From assembly GCA_002385815.1 (NCBI GenBank), contig DGEE01000095.1, positions 1 through 20,934 of the forward strand: a DNA stretch of 20,934 nt, read 5' to 3'. Below, in pieces: positions 14,480-20,644 of the stretch (its first letter is position 1; every line of letters begins with the position of its first letter). The notes under the pieces are model-generated. The model ran no database searches, was not told the origin of the DNA, and saw only the letters and a list, made by a program, of their open reading frames with translations. This DNA is from Hungateiclostridiaceae bacterium UBA3934 (GTDB taxonomy: Bacteria > Bacillota > Clostridia > Acetivibrionales > DTU013). A program made the position numbers and the translations under genes.

Positions 14480-14626
14480 CTGGATTTCCTCCTTTCGGCA
14501 TTAAGCTTGTTTTGTGCACGTTAACGGTTCTGTGCTGCAGTGCGCACGGTCTTTCCACAGCTTCAGATGCTCCTGCACCAATGGTTCATGCCGCAGTAAA
14601 CATCATCTGCCTGATGCCGGACCGGC

Positions 14627-14911
14627 TCACTTCAATGCTGTGGATTTCTCCGTGTGATGTCCGTGCCCTCTGAATGTTCTGGTCGGTGCAAACTCACCCA
14701 GCTTATGCCCTACCATGTCTTCAGTTATATAAACCGGCACATGCTTTCTGCCGTCATGTACTGCAATAGTGTGTCCTACCATCTGAGGGAATATAGTTGA
14801 CGCCCTGGACCAGGTTTTCAAAACCTTTTTGTCATTGGTCCTGTTCATCTCCTCTACTTTCCTGAGGAGTTTCTGATCAACATATGGTCCCTTCTTCAAA
14901 GATCTGCCCAT
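14627..14911 (-). CDS. rpsS: 30S ribosomal protein S19
   Basis: S19 lies in the 30S head, complexes with S13 and contacts the A-site finger. The 94-residue product MGRSLKKGPYVDQKLLRKVE, then WSRASTIFPQMVGHTIAVHD and GHKLGEFAPTRTFRGHGHHT, is a standard S19. The ATG at 14911 follows a GGAGG site. It sits 41 nt after rplB, and a 147-nt hairpin-containing spacer follows before rplV. Confidence 0.97.
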   Translation of the reverse strand: MGRSLKKGPYVDQKLLRKVEEMNRTNDKKVLKTWSRASTIFPQMVGHTIAVHDGRKHVPVYITEDMVGHKLGEFAPTRTFRGHGHHTEKSTALK

Positions 14912-14952
14912 TCGGTGTTAATCCTCCTTTCCTGCTTAGGGTTCCCGCTGTT

Positions 14953-15786
14953 TTATTTCTCGTTCCTTCTCTTGACTATGAATTTATCGGATTTCTTGTT
15001 CTTCTTCCTTGTCTTGTAACCAAGTGTAGGCTTACCCCATGGAGTGACCGGGCTTGGTCTTCCGATCGGTGACTTTCCTTCACCACCGCCGTGCGGATGG
15101 TCTACAGGGTTCATGACGACACCGCGCACGCCTGGTCTTATACCCAGCCATCTCTTTCTTCCGGCCTTGCCTATCGTAATGTTTTCATTCTCGATGTTGC
15201 TGACCTGGCCGATTGTTGCCTTGCACTTCTGGCTTACCATCCTCACTTCTCCTGAAGGAAGCCTGAGCTGTGCATAGTCGCCTTCCTTTGCCATGAGCTG
15301 AGCCGCGCCTCCGGCCGCTCTGACAAGCTGTCCGCCCTTGCCGGGCTTCAACTCGATGTTGTGTACCATCGTACCAACAGGTATATTGGCCAGCGGGAGC
15401 GCATTGCCGGGCTTGATGTCAGCATCCGGTCCTGATTCGACTATATCGCCGACCTTCAGGCCGACCGGTGCCAGTATATATCTCTTTTCTCCATCTACAT
15501 AGTAGAGAAGTGCAATATTTGCAGTCCTGTTGGGATCATATTCTATGGCGGCTACCTTTGCATCTATGCCGTCCTTGTTCCTTTTGAAATCTATGATCCT
15601 GTATTTTCTCTTTGTGCCGCCGCCTATGTGGCGTACAGTTATCCTGCCGTAAACATTTCTGCCGCCAGTTCTTTTCAGGGTCTCCACCAGGCCCTTTTCA
15701 GGCTTCTTCTTCGTGATCTCCTCGAAAGTGGATACTGTCATGAACCTTCTGGCGGGAGAAGTTGGACTATACTTTTTTACTGCCAT
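14953..15786 (-). CDS. rplB: 50S ribosomal protein L2
   Basis: L2 is a core 23S rRNA binding protein needed for subunit association and peptidyl-transferase activity. The 277 residues start MAVKKYSPTSPARRFMTV. The conserved MNPVDHPHGGGEGKSPIGRP contains the essential histidine region, and the basic tail TRKKNKKSDKFIVKRRNEK is typical. The ATG at 15786 has AAGGAG upstream. A 148-nt spacer with several short hairpins lies between rplW and rplB, where many bacteria have a short gap. Confidence 0.97.
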   Translation of the reverse strand: MAVKKYSPTSPARRFMTVSTFEEITKKKPEKGLVETLKRTGGRNVYGRITVRHIGGGTKRKYRIIDFKRNKDGIDAKVAAIEYDPNRTANIALLYYVDGEKRYILAPVGLKVGDIVESGPDADIKPGNALPLANIPVGTMVHNIELKPGKGGQLVRAAGGAAQLMAKEGDYAQLRLPSGEVRMVSQKCKATIGQVSNIENENITIGKAGRKRWLGIRPGVRGVVMNPVDHPHGGGEGKSPIGRPSPVTPWGKPTLGYKTRKKNKKSDKFIVKRRNEK

Positions 15787-15934
15787 TTCTTCTCACTCCT
15801 TAATTTGAAAACGTAATTACCCTGTTAATCCGGCAGATCCGGTCTTGTGCCGTTCTGCCCTCACGAAGCTGCGCTTCGCTGCTGCGATACAGTTGCTTTC
15901 CCCGTACGTTGCCTTACTTCGCTAATCCGGGGCT

Positions 15935-16288
15935 TTACTGCGTCACACCGTACTCTTCAATGCTGGTCTTGTATTTCCTCGAGCTGACTACTTCCTTGCC
16001 GCCCTTTGCCAGGTATTTTTCCGGCTTGGGATCAAGGTCTATCTTGATAACTGCTTTCTTCCAGTTGGGCCTGTTTCCGATGTGGACGCCCATTCTCTTT
16101 TTCTTGCCTTTATATTTTGCAGTGTTGACCGCGAGAACCTTTACCTGAAAAAGCTTTTCAGCAGCTTGTCTGATTTCAGTCTTGGTAGCATTGACATCTA
16201 CGACAAAGGTGTATTTACCGGCTGCTACTTCCTCATTGCTCTTCTCAGTTATGAAAGGTCTGATGATTATATCTTCCGGTGCTCTCAT
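15935..16288 (-). CDS. rplW: 50S ribosomal protein L23 (with C-terminal tail)
   Basis: L23 sits at the polypeptide exit and is the docking site for trigger factor and SRP. The core shows MRAPEDIIIRPFITEKSNEE, YTFVVDVNATKTEIRQAAEK and VNTAKYKGKKKRMGVHIGNR. The product has 117 residues, about 20 more than the common 95-100. The excess is a C-terminal tail after KKAVIKIDLDP that contains AKGGKEVVSSRKYKTSIEEY. The ATG shares one base with the rplD stop (TAATG), so the two are translationally coupled. Confidence 0.95.
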   Translation of the reverse strand: MRAPEDIIIRPFITEKSNEEVAAGKYTFVVDVNATKTEIRQAAEKLFQVKVLAVNTAKYKGKKKRMGVHIGNRPNWKKAVIKIDLDPKPEKYLAKGGKEVVSSRKYKTSIEEYGVTQ

Positions 16289-16911
16289 TACGCATACACC
16301 TCCTCGACTTTTTCAACTGCATCCTTCGTTATTATGAATTTGTCGTATTTCAGAATGTCGAATACATTTATTGTATTTACCAGTGCCGTCTTGATGCCGG
16401 GTATGTTCCTGGCAGATTTCTCAACGACTTCATTTTTGCTGTCCAGTACTATGAGGGCGCTCCTGTCTACTTTAAGAGCGTCGAGTACATTTACCATCTG
16501 CTTCGTCTTGATCTGGTCGAAGCCCAGCTGATCCAGCACCAGGATCTCATTGCTGTTGACCTTTGATGTAAGTGCTGACTTCAATGCCAGTCTCTTAAGC
16601 TTCTTTGGCAGAGTGTATGAATAGCTTCTGGGCTTGGGTCCGAGCGCTATACCGCCCTTTACCCACTGAGCGGAACGTATGCTTCCATGACGTGCCCTGC
16701 CGGTCCCCTTCTGCCTGTATGGCTTCCTTCCGCCGCCTCTGACCTCACTCCTGGTCTTGGTGGACTGTGTGCCCTGCCTCCTGTTTGCTAACTGATTGTG
16801 TACAGCGAGATGCATTGCGTTTTCATTGACATCTATACCGAATATATTGTCATTAAGCTCTATTTCACCGATTGTCTCGCCTTTCATGTTGTATAAATCA
16901 ACCTTTGGCAT
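16288..16911 (-). CDS. rplD: 50S ribosomal protein L4
   Basis: L4 is an assembly initiator whose loop lines the exit tunnel. In E. coli it also represses its own operon through the S10 leader. The sequence includes VHNQLANRRQGTQSTKTRSE, GGGRKPYRQKGTGRARHGSI and WVKGGIALGPKPRSYSYTLP, the family's central loop. The length is 207 residues. The ATG at 16911 follows a GGGAGGAGG site. Given the structured leader at 17950-18337, L4 or S10 is a candidate regulator here by analogy. Confidence 0.97.
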   Translation of the reverse strand: MPKVDLYNMKGETIGEIELNDNIFGIDVNENAMHLAVHNQLANRRQGTQSTKTRSEVRGGGRKPYRQKGTGRARHGSIRSAQWVKGGIALGPKPRSYSYTLPKKLKRLALKSALTSKVNSNEILVLDQLGFDQIKTKQMVNVLDALKVDRSALIVLDSKNEVVEKSARNIPGIKTALVNTINVFDILKYDKFIITKDAVEKVEEVYA

Positions 16912-16935
16912 GATCGCTTCCTCCTCCCATCTGTA

Positions 16936-17574
16936 TTACTTGCCGGACTTAACAGCTTCCCGTACAATGACAAGACCGCCTTTGGGTCCCGGGACTGCAC
17001 CTTTGACGAGCAGCAGGTTCCTTTCGCCGTCGACCCTTACCACATCAAGGTTCTGGACGGTTACCCTGTCTCTGCCCATACGGCCCGGCAGCTTCTTGCC
17101 CTTGAATACCTTCCCCGGGCTTGAGCCTGCGCCCATGGATCCGACTCTTCTGTGATACTTCGAACCATGCGATTCGGGACCTCTGGAGGATCCGAATCTC
17201 CTCATGACACCCTGGAAGCCTTTGCCCTTGGATGTACCGCTTACATCTATTTTGTCACCGCTGCTGAACATATCAGCAACATTGATTTCCTGACCGACTT
17301 CAAAACTGTCGACATCGTCAGTCCTGAATTCCCTGAGATATCTCCTGGGTGTGACATTGACCTTTGTAAACAACCCTTTTTCCGGCTTATTTACTCTTTT
17401 TTCAGGGACTTCTTCGTATCCCAGCCTTACCGCTGTATAACCATCGTTCTCAACGGTCTTTTTCTGGACAACAGCACACGGGCCTGCCTGTATAACTGTT
17501 ACCGGTATCACAATGCCGTTTTCATCAAAAACTTGTGTCATGCCTACTTTTTTACCGAGTATAAACTTCTTCAT
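16936..17574 (-). CDS. rplC: 50S ribosomal protein L3
   Basis: L3 binds near the 3' end of 23S rRNA and reaches the peptidyl-transferase centre. The 212-residue product has MKKFILGKKVGMTQVFDENG and the signature region SRGPESHGSKYHRRVGSMGA with KVFKGKKLPGRMG. It ends GPKGGLVIVREAVKSGK. The ATG follows AGGAGGTAACAGG. An 8-bp hairpin (17599-17618) lies a few bases upstream of that ribosome binding site. Confidence 0.97.
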   Translation of the reverse strand: MKKFILGKKVGMTQVFDENGIVIPVTVIQAGPCAVVQKKTVENDGYTAVRLGYEEVPEKRVNKPEKGLFTKVNVTPRRYLREFRTDDVDSFEVGQEINVADMFSSGDKIDVSGTSKGKGFQGVMRRFGSSRGPESHGSKYHRRVGSMGAGSSPGKVFKGKKLPGRMGRDRVTVQNLDVVRVDGERNLLLVKGAVPGPKGGLVIVREAVKSGK

Positions 17575-17598
17575 CCTGTTACCTCCTAATTATCATTG

Positions 17599-17618
17599 GT
17601 TCATGACATATCATGAAC
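17599..17618 (-). promoter_or_regulatory. Hairpin upstream of the rplC ribosome binding site
   Basis: A perfect 8-bp stem GTTCATGA/TCATGAAC with a 4-nt loop sits about 12 nt upstream of the rplC AGGAGG. No U-tract follows. It could affect rplC initiation or serve as a processing site between rpsJ and rplC; both are inference. Confidence 0.45.
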
Positions 17619-17629
17619 ATGATCTCCCG

Positions 17630-17650
17630 GATAAAGCTCAGAGCTTTATC
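17630..17650 (-). repeat. 21-bp palindrome across the rpsJ stop codon
   Basis: The arms GATAAAGCTC and GAGCTTTATC are perfect complements around a single central base. In RNA this gives an 8-bp stem with a 5-nt loop. The palindrome covers the last three codons and the stop of rpsJ and the first spacer bases. No U-tract follows, so it is not a usual terminator. Confidence 0.6.
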
Positions 17651-17949
17651 TCTATATCAACGCCTGCCGGCAGATCGAGTCTCATAAGAGCATCGACTGT
17701 CTTAGGCGTAGGCATCAGAATATCTATCAGCCTCTTATGTGTCCTCATTTCAAACTGCTCACGCGAGTCCTTATACTTGTGAGGAGCTCTCAGTATGGTG
17801 AAGATCTCCTTTTTTGTCGGAAGCGGTACTGGTCCGGAAATCTGTGCTCCGGTCCTTTTGGCAGTATCAACGATTTTTTCGGCTGACTGATCGAGTATCT
17901 GATGATCGAATGCCTTCAGCCTGATTCTGATTTTCTGATTGTTTGCCAT
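17638..17949 (-). CDS. rpsJ: 30S ribosomal protein S10
   Basis: S10 is a 30S head protein and, with NusB, a transcription antitermination factor. The 103-residue sequence has KIRIRLKAFDHQILDQSAEK, GAQISGPVPLPTKKEIFTIL and FEMRTHKRLIDILMPTPKTV, a complete match to the family pattern. The ATG at 17949 has AAGGAGG 7 nt upstream. It is the first gene of the ribosomal superoperon, behind a structured leader of about 390 nt. Confidence 0.98.
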   Translation of the reverse strand: MANNQKIRIRLKAFDHQILDQSAEKIVDTAKRTGAQISGPVPLPTKKEIFTILRAPHKYKDSREQFEMRTHKRLIDILMPTPKTVDALMRLDLPAGVDIEIKL

Positions 17950-18337
17950 ACAATAACCTCCTTAATAGTGTTCGGGGATCCGCTTTTCAGACCTCAGCCC
18001 CAGGTCTGCCTTTCCTGAAGCTTTCCTATGGTGTCGAAAGCCGCGATAAGCGCATGCCTTCTGACATTTGATCCCCTCGAATGTTACGTACAACAAGCAT
18101 TTTATTCTGTACACTATGCCGGGTGTTTCCTGTTTTCTATTTTTAAAACCCAGGCTGCTTACACGGTCTCAGGACCTGTAAAACCTGGGCTGTACTTTAC
18201 AAACAGACACACTTACTGTGCTATCGCAAAATGTACAGTGACTTGTCGCCCGGTTTCATGAATCGGACATTCTCCATGGAAGTTACCTGTTTCTAAGAAC
18301 AGCAATCTCCCATTTCATCGTCTGCCATGTCACAGCA
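17950..18337 (-). promoter_or_regulatory. Structured 5' leader of the S10 superoperon
   Basis: About 390 nt lie between the predicted transcription start and the rpsJ ATG without a supported gene. Near the ribosome binding site, GATCCCC/GGGGATC (17974-17980 with 18070-18076) closes a multi-branch element. It holds hairpins CAGACCT/AGGTCTG (17988-18008) and GCTTTC/GAAAGC (18020-18041). Further upstream are a CTGTAC/GTACAG stem (18190-18195 with 18233-18238) and a long terminator-like hairpin (18149-18189). A putative S10 leader RNA has been proposed computationally in Firmicutes/Clostridia, as I recall. I cannot confirm that this sequence matches that model. Confidence 0.6.
18145..18189 (-). 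terminator. Attenuator-like hairpin in the S10 leader
   Basis: In the minus-strand RNA, CCCAGG pairs with CCTGGG. Inside it TTACA pairs with TGTAA and GGTC with GACC around a CTGA tetraloop, making 15 base pairs in total. TTTTAAAAAT follows directly. The U-run is only four, so termination may be weak or regulated. Position about 150 nt into the leader fits an attenuator that r-protein binding could modulate. This is inference. Confidence 0.45.
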
Positions 18338-18343
18338 AGTGAT

Positions 18344-18372
18344 ATTGTACTACATCATAATTAACAATGCAA
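18344..18372 (-). promoter_or_regulatory. Promoter of the S10 superoperon
   Basis: The minus strand shows -35 TTGCAT (18367-18372), a 17-bp spacer and -10 TACAAT (18344-18349). Immediately upstream is an A-rich tract (AAAAAGTTAAAAAAAAGTAC) that resembles an UP element for the RpoA C-terminal domain, as expected for a highly expressed r-protein promoter. Transcription would begin near 18337. Confidence 0.7.
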
Positions 18373-18439
18373 GTACTTTTTTTTAACTTTTTCAAGGATT
18401 TGGGCTCGGCCTTGTTTTTTCAGGGTCAGACCTGGAATC

Positions 18440-18724
18440 TTACTCTCTTACCCTGCTTCTCTGTCTGAAAGCTTCACTGTTTGTCTGTATCTCTTCATCG
18501 GAATACATTGCTTTGTTCTCAGTCCTCACCTGCTCCTCTTTTATCAGCTTCTCAAGCTCGAGCTGGTTTCTGGTTCTGATCGCCTCAGCCCTGACCATGG
18601 CATCAGCTCTTATTTGCTCCACCTTGAGCTTATGCTGTGAAATCGTCCGTGCCAGTATGCCCGTCACTGCGATTATCAGGCCGACAACGAGTGCACATAT
18701 GGGTATCAGGTAATACATTAACAT
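18440..18724 (-). CDS. Small single-pass membrane protein, unknown function
   Basis: The 94-residue protein is not one I recognise. Residues about 4-25 (YYLIPICALVVGLIIAVTGI) form one hydrophobic helix near the N-terminus. Residues 29-66 are a charged, probably coiled-coil helix rich in Arg, Glu and Lys (KVEQIRADAMVRAEAIRTRN). The tail is polar and charged. The topology recalls PspB-like and other short membrane-anchored coiled-coil proteins, but no motif proves it. The ATG at 18724 has GAGGTG 10 nt upstream. A TATAAT-like -10 lies upstream without a good -35. It sits between ddh and the S10 promoter, with no clear terminator on either side. Confidence 0.75.
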   Translation of the reverse strand: MLMYYLIPICALVVGLIIAVTGILARTISQHKLKVEQIRADAMVRAEAIRTRNQLELEKLIKEEQVRTENKAMYSDEEIQTNSEAFRQRSRVRE

Positions 18725-18845
18725 AATTATAGTTCACCTCGAAATATAAATTATTACTATTATATAACAGCTGACCAAAATATACCATATCTATTGTGGA
18801 TCTGTTATGCTTTTATTATGCAAACAGCACCGGCCATAATAACCG

Positions 18846-19823
18846 TCACAGCAGCTCTTTTCTCAACTCCTTGCTGGTTTTGGGAGACAAATAACCCAAA
18901 GGTATGTCAAATACAGTTCGGGCTCCTGTTTGACCCATCCTCGACATTCTGTACACCGCTCTCGCATATGCGGTCAGTACACACGCCGTAAACTCGGGGT
19001 TGCTGCCCAGCTCAAGACTGAATTCCATTTTCTGCTTTGCTCCGGCTCCTGTTTCTCCTGTCCTGATCACGCACCCTCCGTGGGGCATTCCGTTGTGATT
19101 CTGGTCGAATTCCTCCTCGGTGATGAAATGGACCGTAGTATTATAATCAGAAAAATAGTGAGGCATATTTTTGATGGTTTCAGATATCCTGTCCCTGTCC
19201 GCTCCGGGTTCAGGCACTACATAGCATACTCTCTCATGCTTTTCCCAGACAGCAAGCTCGGGATTTTCGCCTGAGCGAACTTTGTCAAGTGCGCTTTTGA
19301 CAGGGATGGTATACTGGACCGCCTTTTTTACTCCCGGAACTCTCCGGACTGCATCTGAATGGCCCTGGCTGACTCCTTTTCCCCAGAATGTAAAGGTCTT
19401 TCCCTTCGGCAGTATGGCTTCCGTGAGCAGTCTCATCATGGAAAACAGCCCCGGATCCCATCCCGTCGATATCAGGCTGAGAGTGCCTGCCTTCTTTGCT
19501 ACTTTGTCCAGCCGATCGTAATATTCCGGTATTTTGGCATGTGTGTCAAAACTGTCGACAGTGTTGAACATCGCGGCTATCTGAGTCGACTGCTGAGGCA
19601 GATCTGTGGCAGAACCGCCGCACAGCAGCATAACGTCTATAATACCCTTATACTTCTCTATCTCTGAAAAATGCACCACTTTTGCATCAGCAGCCACCTT
19701 GCTGACATCCCTGCGTGTAAAAACCGCCTCCAGCTCAAAATCGGGATTCAGCTTCAGCGCTGCTTCCACACCTCTCCCAAGATTTCCGTAACCCACTATG
19801 CCAACTCTTATCTTCCTATCCAT
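18846..19823 (-). CDS. ddh: meso-Diaminopimelate D-dehydrogenase
   Basis: Ddh makes meso-diaminopimelate in one NADPH-dependent reductive amination of tetrahydrodipicolinate with ammonium. It bypasses the succinylase, acetylase and aminotransferase routes and supplies peptidoglycan and lysine. The 325-residue product has an N-terminal Rossmann motif GIVGYGNLGRG (about residues 8-18), the substrate-site segments SFDTHAKIP and STGWDPGLFS, and GKGVSQGHSDAVRRVPGV and NHNGMPHGG typical of the family. I start at ATG 19823 (MDRKIRVGIVG) with GGGAGG 7 nt upstream. An upstream in-frame start would run through the promoter region. It is transcribed from its own promoter, and the downstream small gene may be cotranscribed. 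Confidence 0.95.
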   Translation of the reverse strand: MDRKIRVGIVGYGNLGRGVEAALKLNPDFELEAVFTRRDVSKVAADAKVVHFSEIEKYKGIIDVMLLCGGSATDLPQQSTQIAAMFNTVDSFDTHAKIPEYYDRLDKVAKKAGTLSLISTGWDPGLFSMMRLLTEAILPKGKTFTFWGKGVSQGHSDAVRRVPGVKKAVQYTIPVKSALDKVRSGENPELAVWEKHERVCYVVPEPGADRDRISETIKNMPHYFSDYNTTVHFITEEEFDQNHNGMPHGGCVIRTGETGAGAKQKMEFSLELGSNPEFTACVLTAYARAVYRMSRMGQTGARTVFDIPLGYLSPKTSKELRKELL

Positions 19824-19853
19824 TGAAACCGCCTCCCGTTTCCAACTTAGGTA

Positions 19854-19882
19854 ATAATATAGCACAATTTAGCACCCGTGAA
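19854..19882 (-). promoter_or_regulatory. Predicted ddh promoter
   Basis: The minus strand has -35 TTCACG (19877-19882), a 17-bp spacer and -10 TATTAT (19854-19859). This places the transcription start about 24 nt before the ddh ATG. The nearest GGGGACAGTTCT repeat begins about 30 bp upstream of the -35. Confidence 0.6.
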
Positions 19883-19983
19883 CAGTTACCCCCCAACTTT
19901 TCGGGGATTTTCGGGGACAGTTCTTCAAAAGTTGCACTTGGGGACAGTTCTCAAAAATTGAACAAAATAAAGAGCTCCGCATA

Positions 19984-20182
19984 CCTGGTCTCAGGCAAAC
20001 GATTTGAAATCAGGGACAGTTCTCAAAAATTCGGACATGAATGGGGGACAGTTCTGAATGGGGGACAGTTCTACGAAATTGGACAACTTCTTGCGGCAAG
20101 GGGACAGTTCTACAAAAGTTGGATAAATTGAGGCATCGAACGCCTGGCCTAAGGGAACCGATTCAAAACCAGGGACAGTTCT
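19984..20182 (+). repeat. Diverged direct repeat of about 40 bp within the array
   Basis: Positions 19984-20023 and 20143-20182 align without gaps at 33 of 40 bases. Both start CCTGG and end CAGGGACAGTTCT, and both keep CGATT in the middle. Each lies at the end of a unit of about 71 bp that begins with a GGGGACAGTTCT copy, so the array appears built partly from duplicated units. Confidence 0.7.
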
Positions 20183-20238
20183 TTAAAAAATAACTATATA
20201 TAATTAGCTATTGAATTGACTTTTAAAGAACTGTCCCC
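20172..20238. repeat. 17-bp perfect inverted repeat within the array
   Basis: GGGACAGTTCTTTAAAA at 20172-20188 is exactly complementary to TTTTAAAGAACTGTCCC at 20221-20237, with a 32-bp AT-rich centre. This is where the repeat orientation flips from forward to reverse, so a long hairpin or cruciform could form. Confidence 0.8.
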
Positions 20239-20368
20239 ATCTCATGTGGATCTTTTGAAGAACTGTCCCCAAAATCGGGAAACCGTCCCCTTATCTTCTT
20301 CGAAAGGTGAAGCGCCCTGTACAAAGTGCCGACTGGATTGATTTTTGGAGAACTGTCCCCTTGCTTGT

Positions 20369-20403
20369 AAAAACAAAATCCTGAGCTGTTTGCTCAGGAT
20401 TTT
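20369..20403 (-). terminator. rRNA operon terminator
   Basis: A perfect 12-bp stem AAAATCCTGAGC/GCTCAGGATTTT with a 5-nt loop lies 10 nt after the 5S 3' end. In the transcript it runs into TTTTGTTTTT. It is a strong intrinsic terminator for the rRNA operon. Confidence 0.9.
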
Positions 20404-20412
20404 GATATAATT

Positions 20413-20527
20413 CTGGCGGAGACCTATTTTCCCGGGCCGTCACCAGCCAAGTATCTTCGGCACTGAGAAGCTTAACTGCCGTGTTCGGGATGGGAACGGG
20501 TGTGTCCTTCTCGTTATTTCCACCAGA
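20413..20527 (-). rRNA. rrf: 5S ribosomal RNA
   Basis: The minus strand begins TCTGGTGG and ends CCGCCAGA, pairing as the terminal 5S stem. The internal CCCGTTCCCATCCCGAACAC segment is the conserved 5S loop region. The length is about 115 nt; exact ends are uncertain by a few bases. It follows the 23S gene after a spacer of about 117 nt that holds no tRNA, only a short hairpin GTGCAT/ATGCAC at 20548-20563. Confidence 0.95.
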
Positions 20528-20644
20528 AACTTGTATAAACTTTTCAAGTGCATCCGTATGCACCCTCAAAACTATATAATGCTCCGCAACTTAAGACATG
20601 ATGTTCTACTCTTTAACGTTAAAGACCTCTTTCATACCTGTTTC

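Larger units (their letters stand above)
19913..20360. repeat. Array of GGGGACAGTTCT 12-mers in both orientations
   Basis: No gene is supported here. Forward copies start at 19913, 19940, 20012 (first base A), 20044, 20061, 20100 and 20171 (first base A). Reverse-complement copies start at 20227, 20259, 20279 (degenerate, GAAACCGTCCCC) and 20349. Most forward copies are followed by a CAAAA-type A-rich stretch. Distances of 70-72 bp recur (19940 to 20012, 20100 to 20171, 20279 to 20349). The layout recalls short palindromic repeats mobilised by REP-associated transposases, but no transposase is present in the window. Confidence 0.85.

Noticed and set aside
18221..18277. Leader peptide of 18 residues in the S10 leader
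   Set aside because: An ATG frame ends before the attenuator-like hairpin, but the ribosome binding site is weak and there is no run of regulatory codons. Too short to support.
18387..18420. Plus-strand terminator-like sequence (CAAGG/CCTTG then TTTTTT)
   Set aside because: The stem is only 5 bp with a 12-nt loop, and no plus-strand gene exists nearby. The T-run is part of the A/T-rich region upstream of the S10 promoter.
18781..18845. Terminator after ddh
   Set aside because: An 8-bp AT-rich stem (TTATTATG/CATAATAA) exists with a 14-nt loop, but it lacks a U-tract and is weak. It was not called.
19823..20131. Open frame of 102 codons on the plus strand in the repeat array
   Set aside because: It is made of translated GGGGACAGTTCT repeats and runs into the ddh promoter and start. 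There is no ribosome binding site or family resemblance.
19913..20360. CRISPR array
   Set aside because: The repeats are only 12 bp, occur in both orientations and have irregular spacing of 17-72 bp. No cas gene is present.
20291..20569. Open frame of 92 codons on the minus strand across the 5S region
   Set aside because: It lies over the 5S rRNA gene, the terminator and a repeat copy, and the translated product looks like non-coding sequence.
20528..20644. tRNA between 23S and 5S rRNA
   Set aside because: No cloverleaf or GTTC-type T-loop was found in the spacer, only one 6-bp hairpin.
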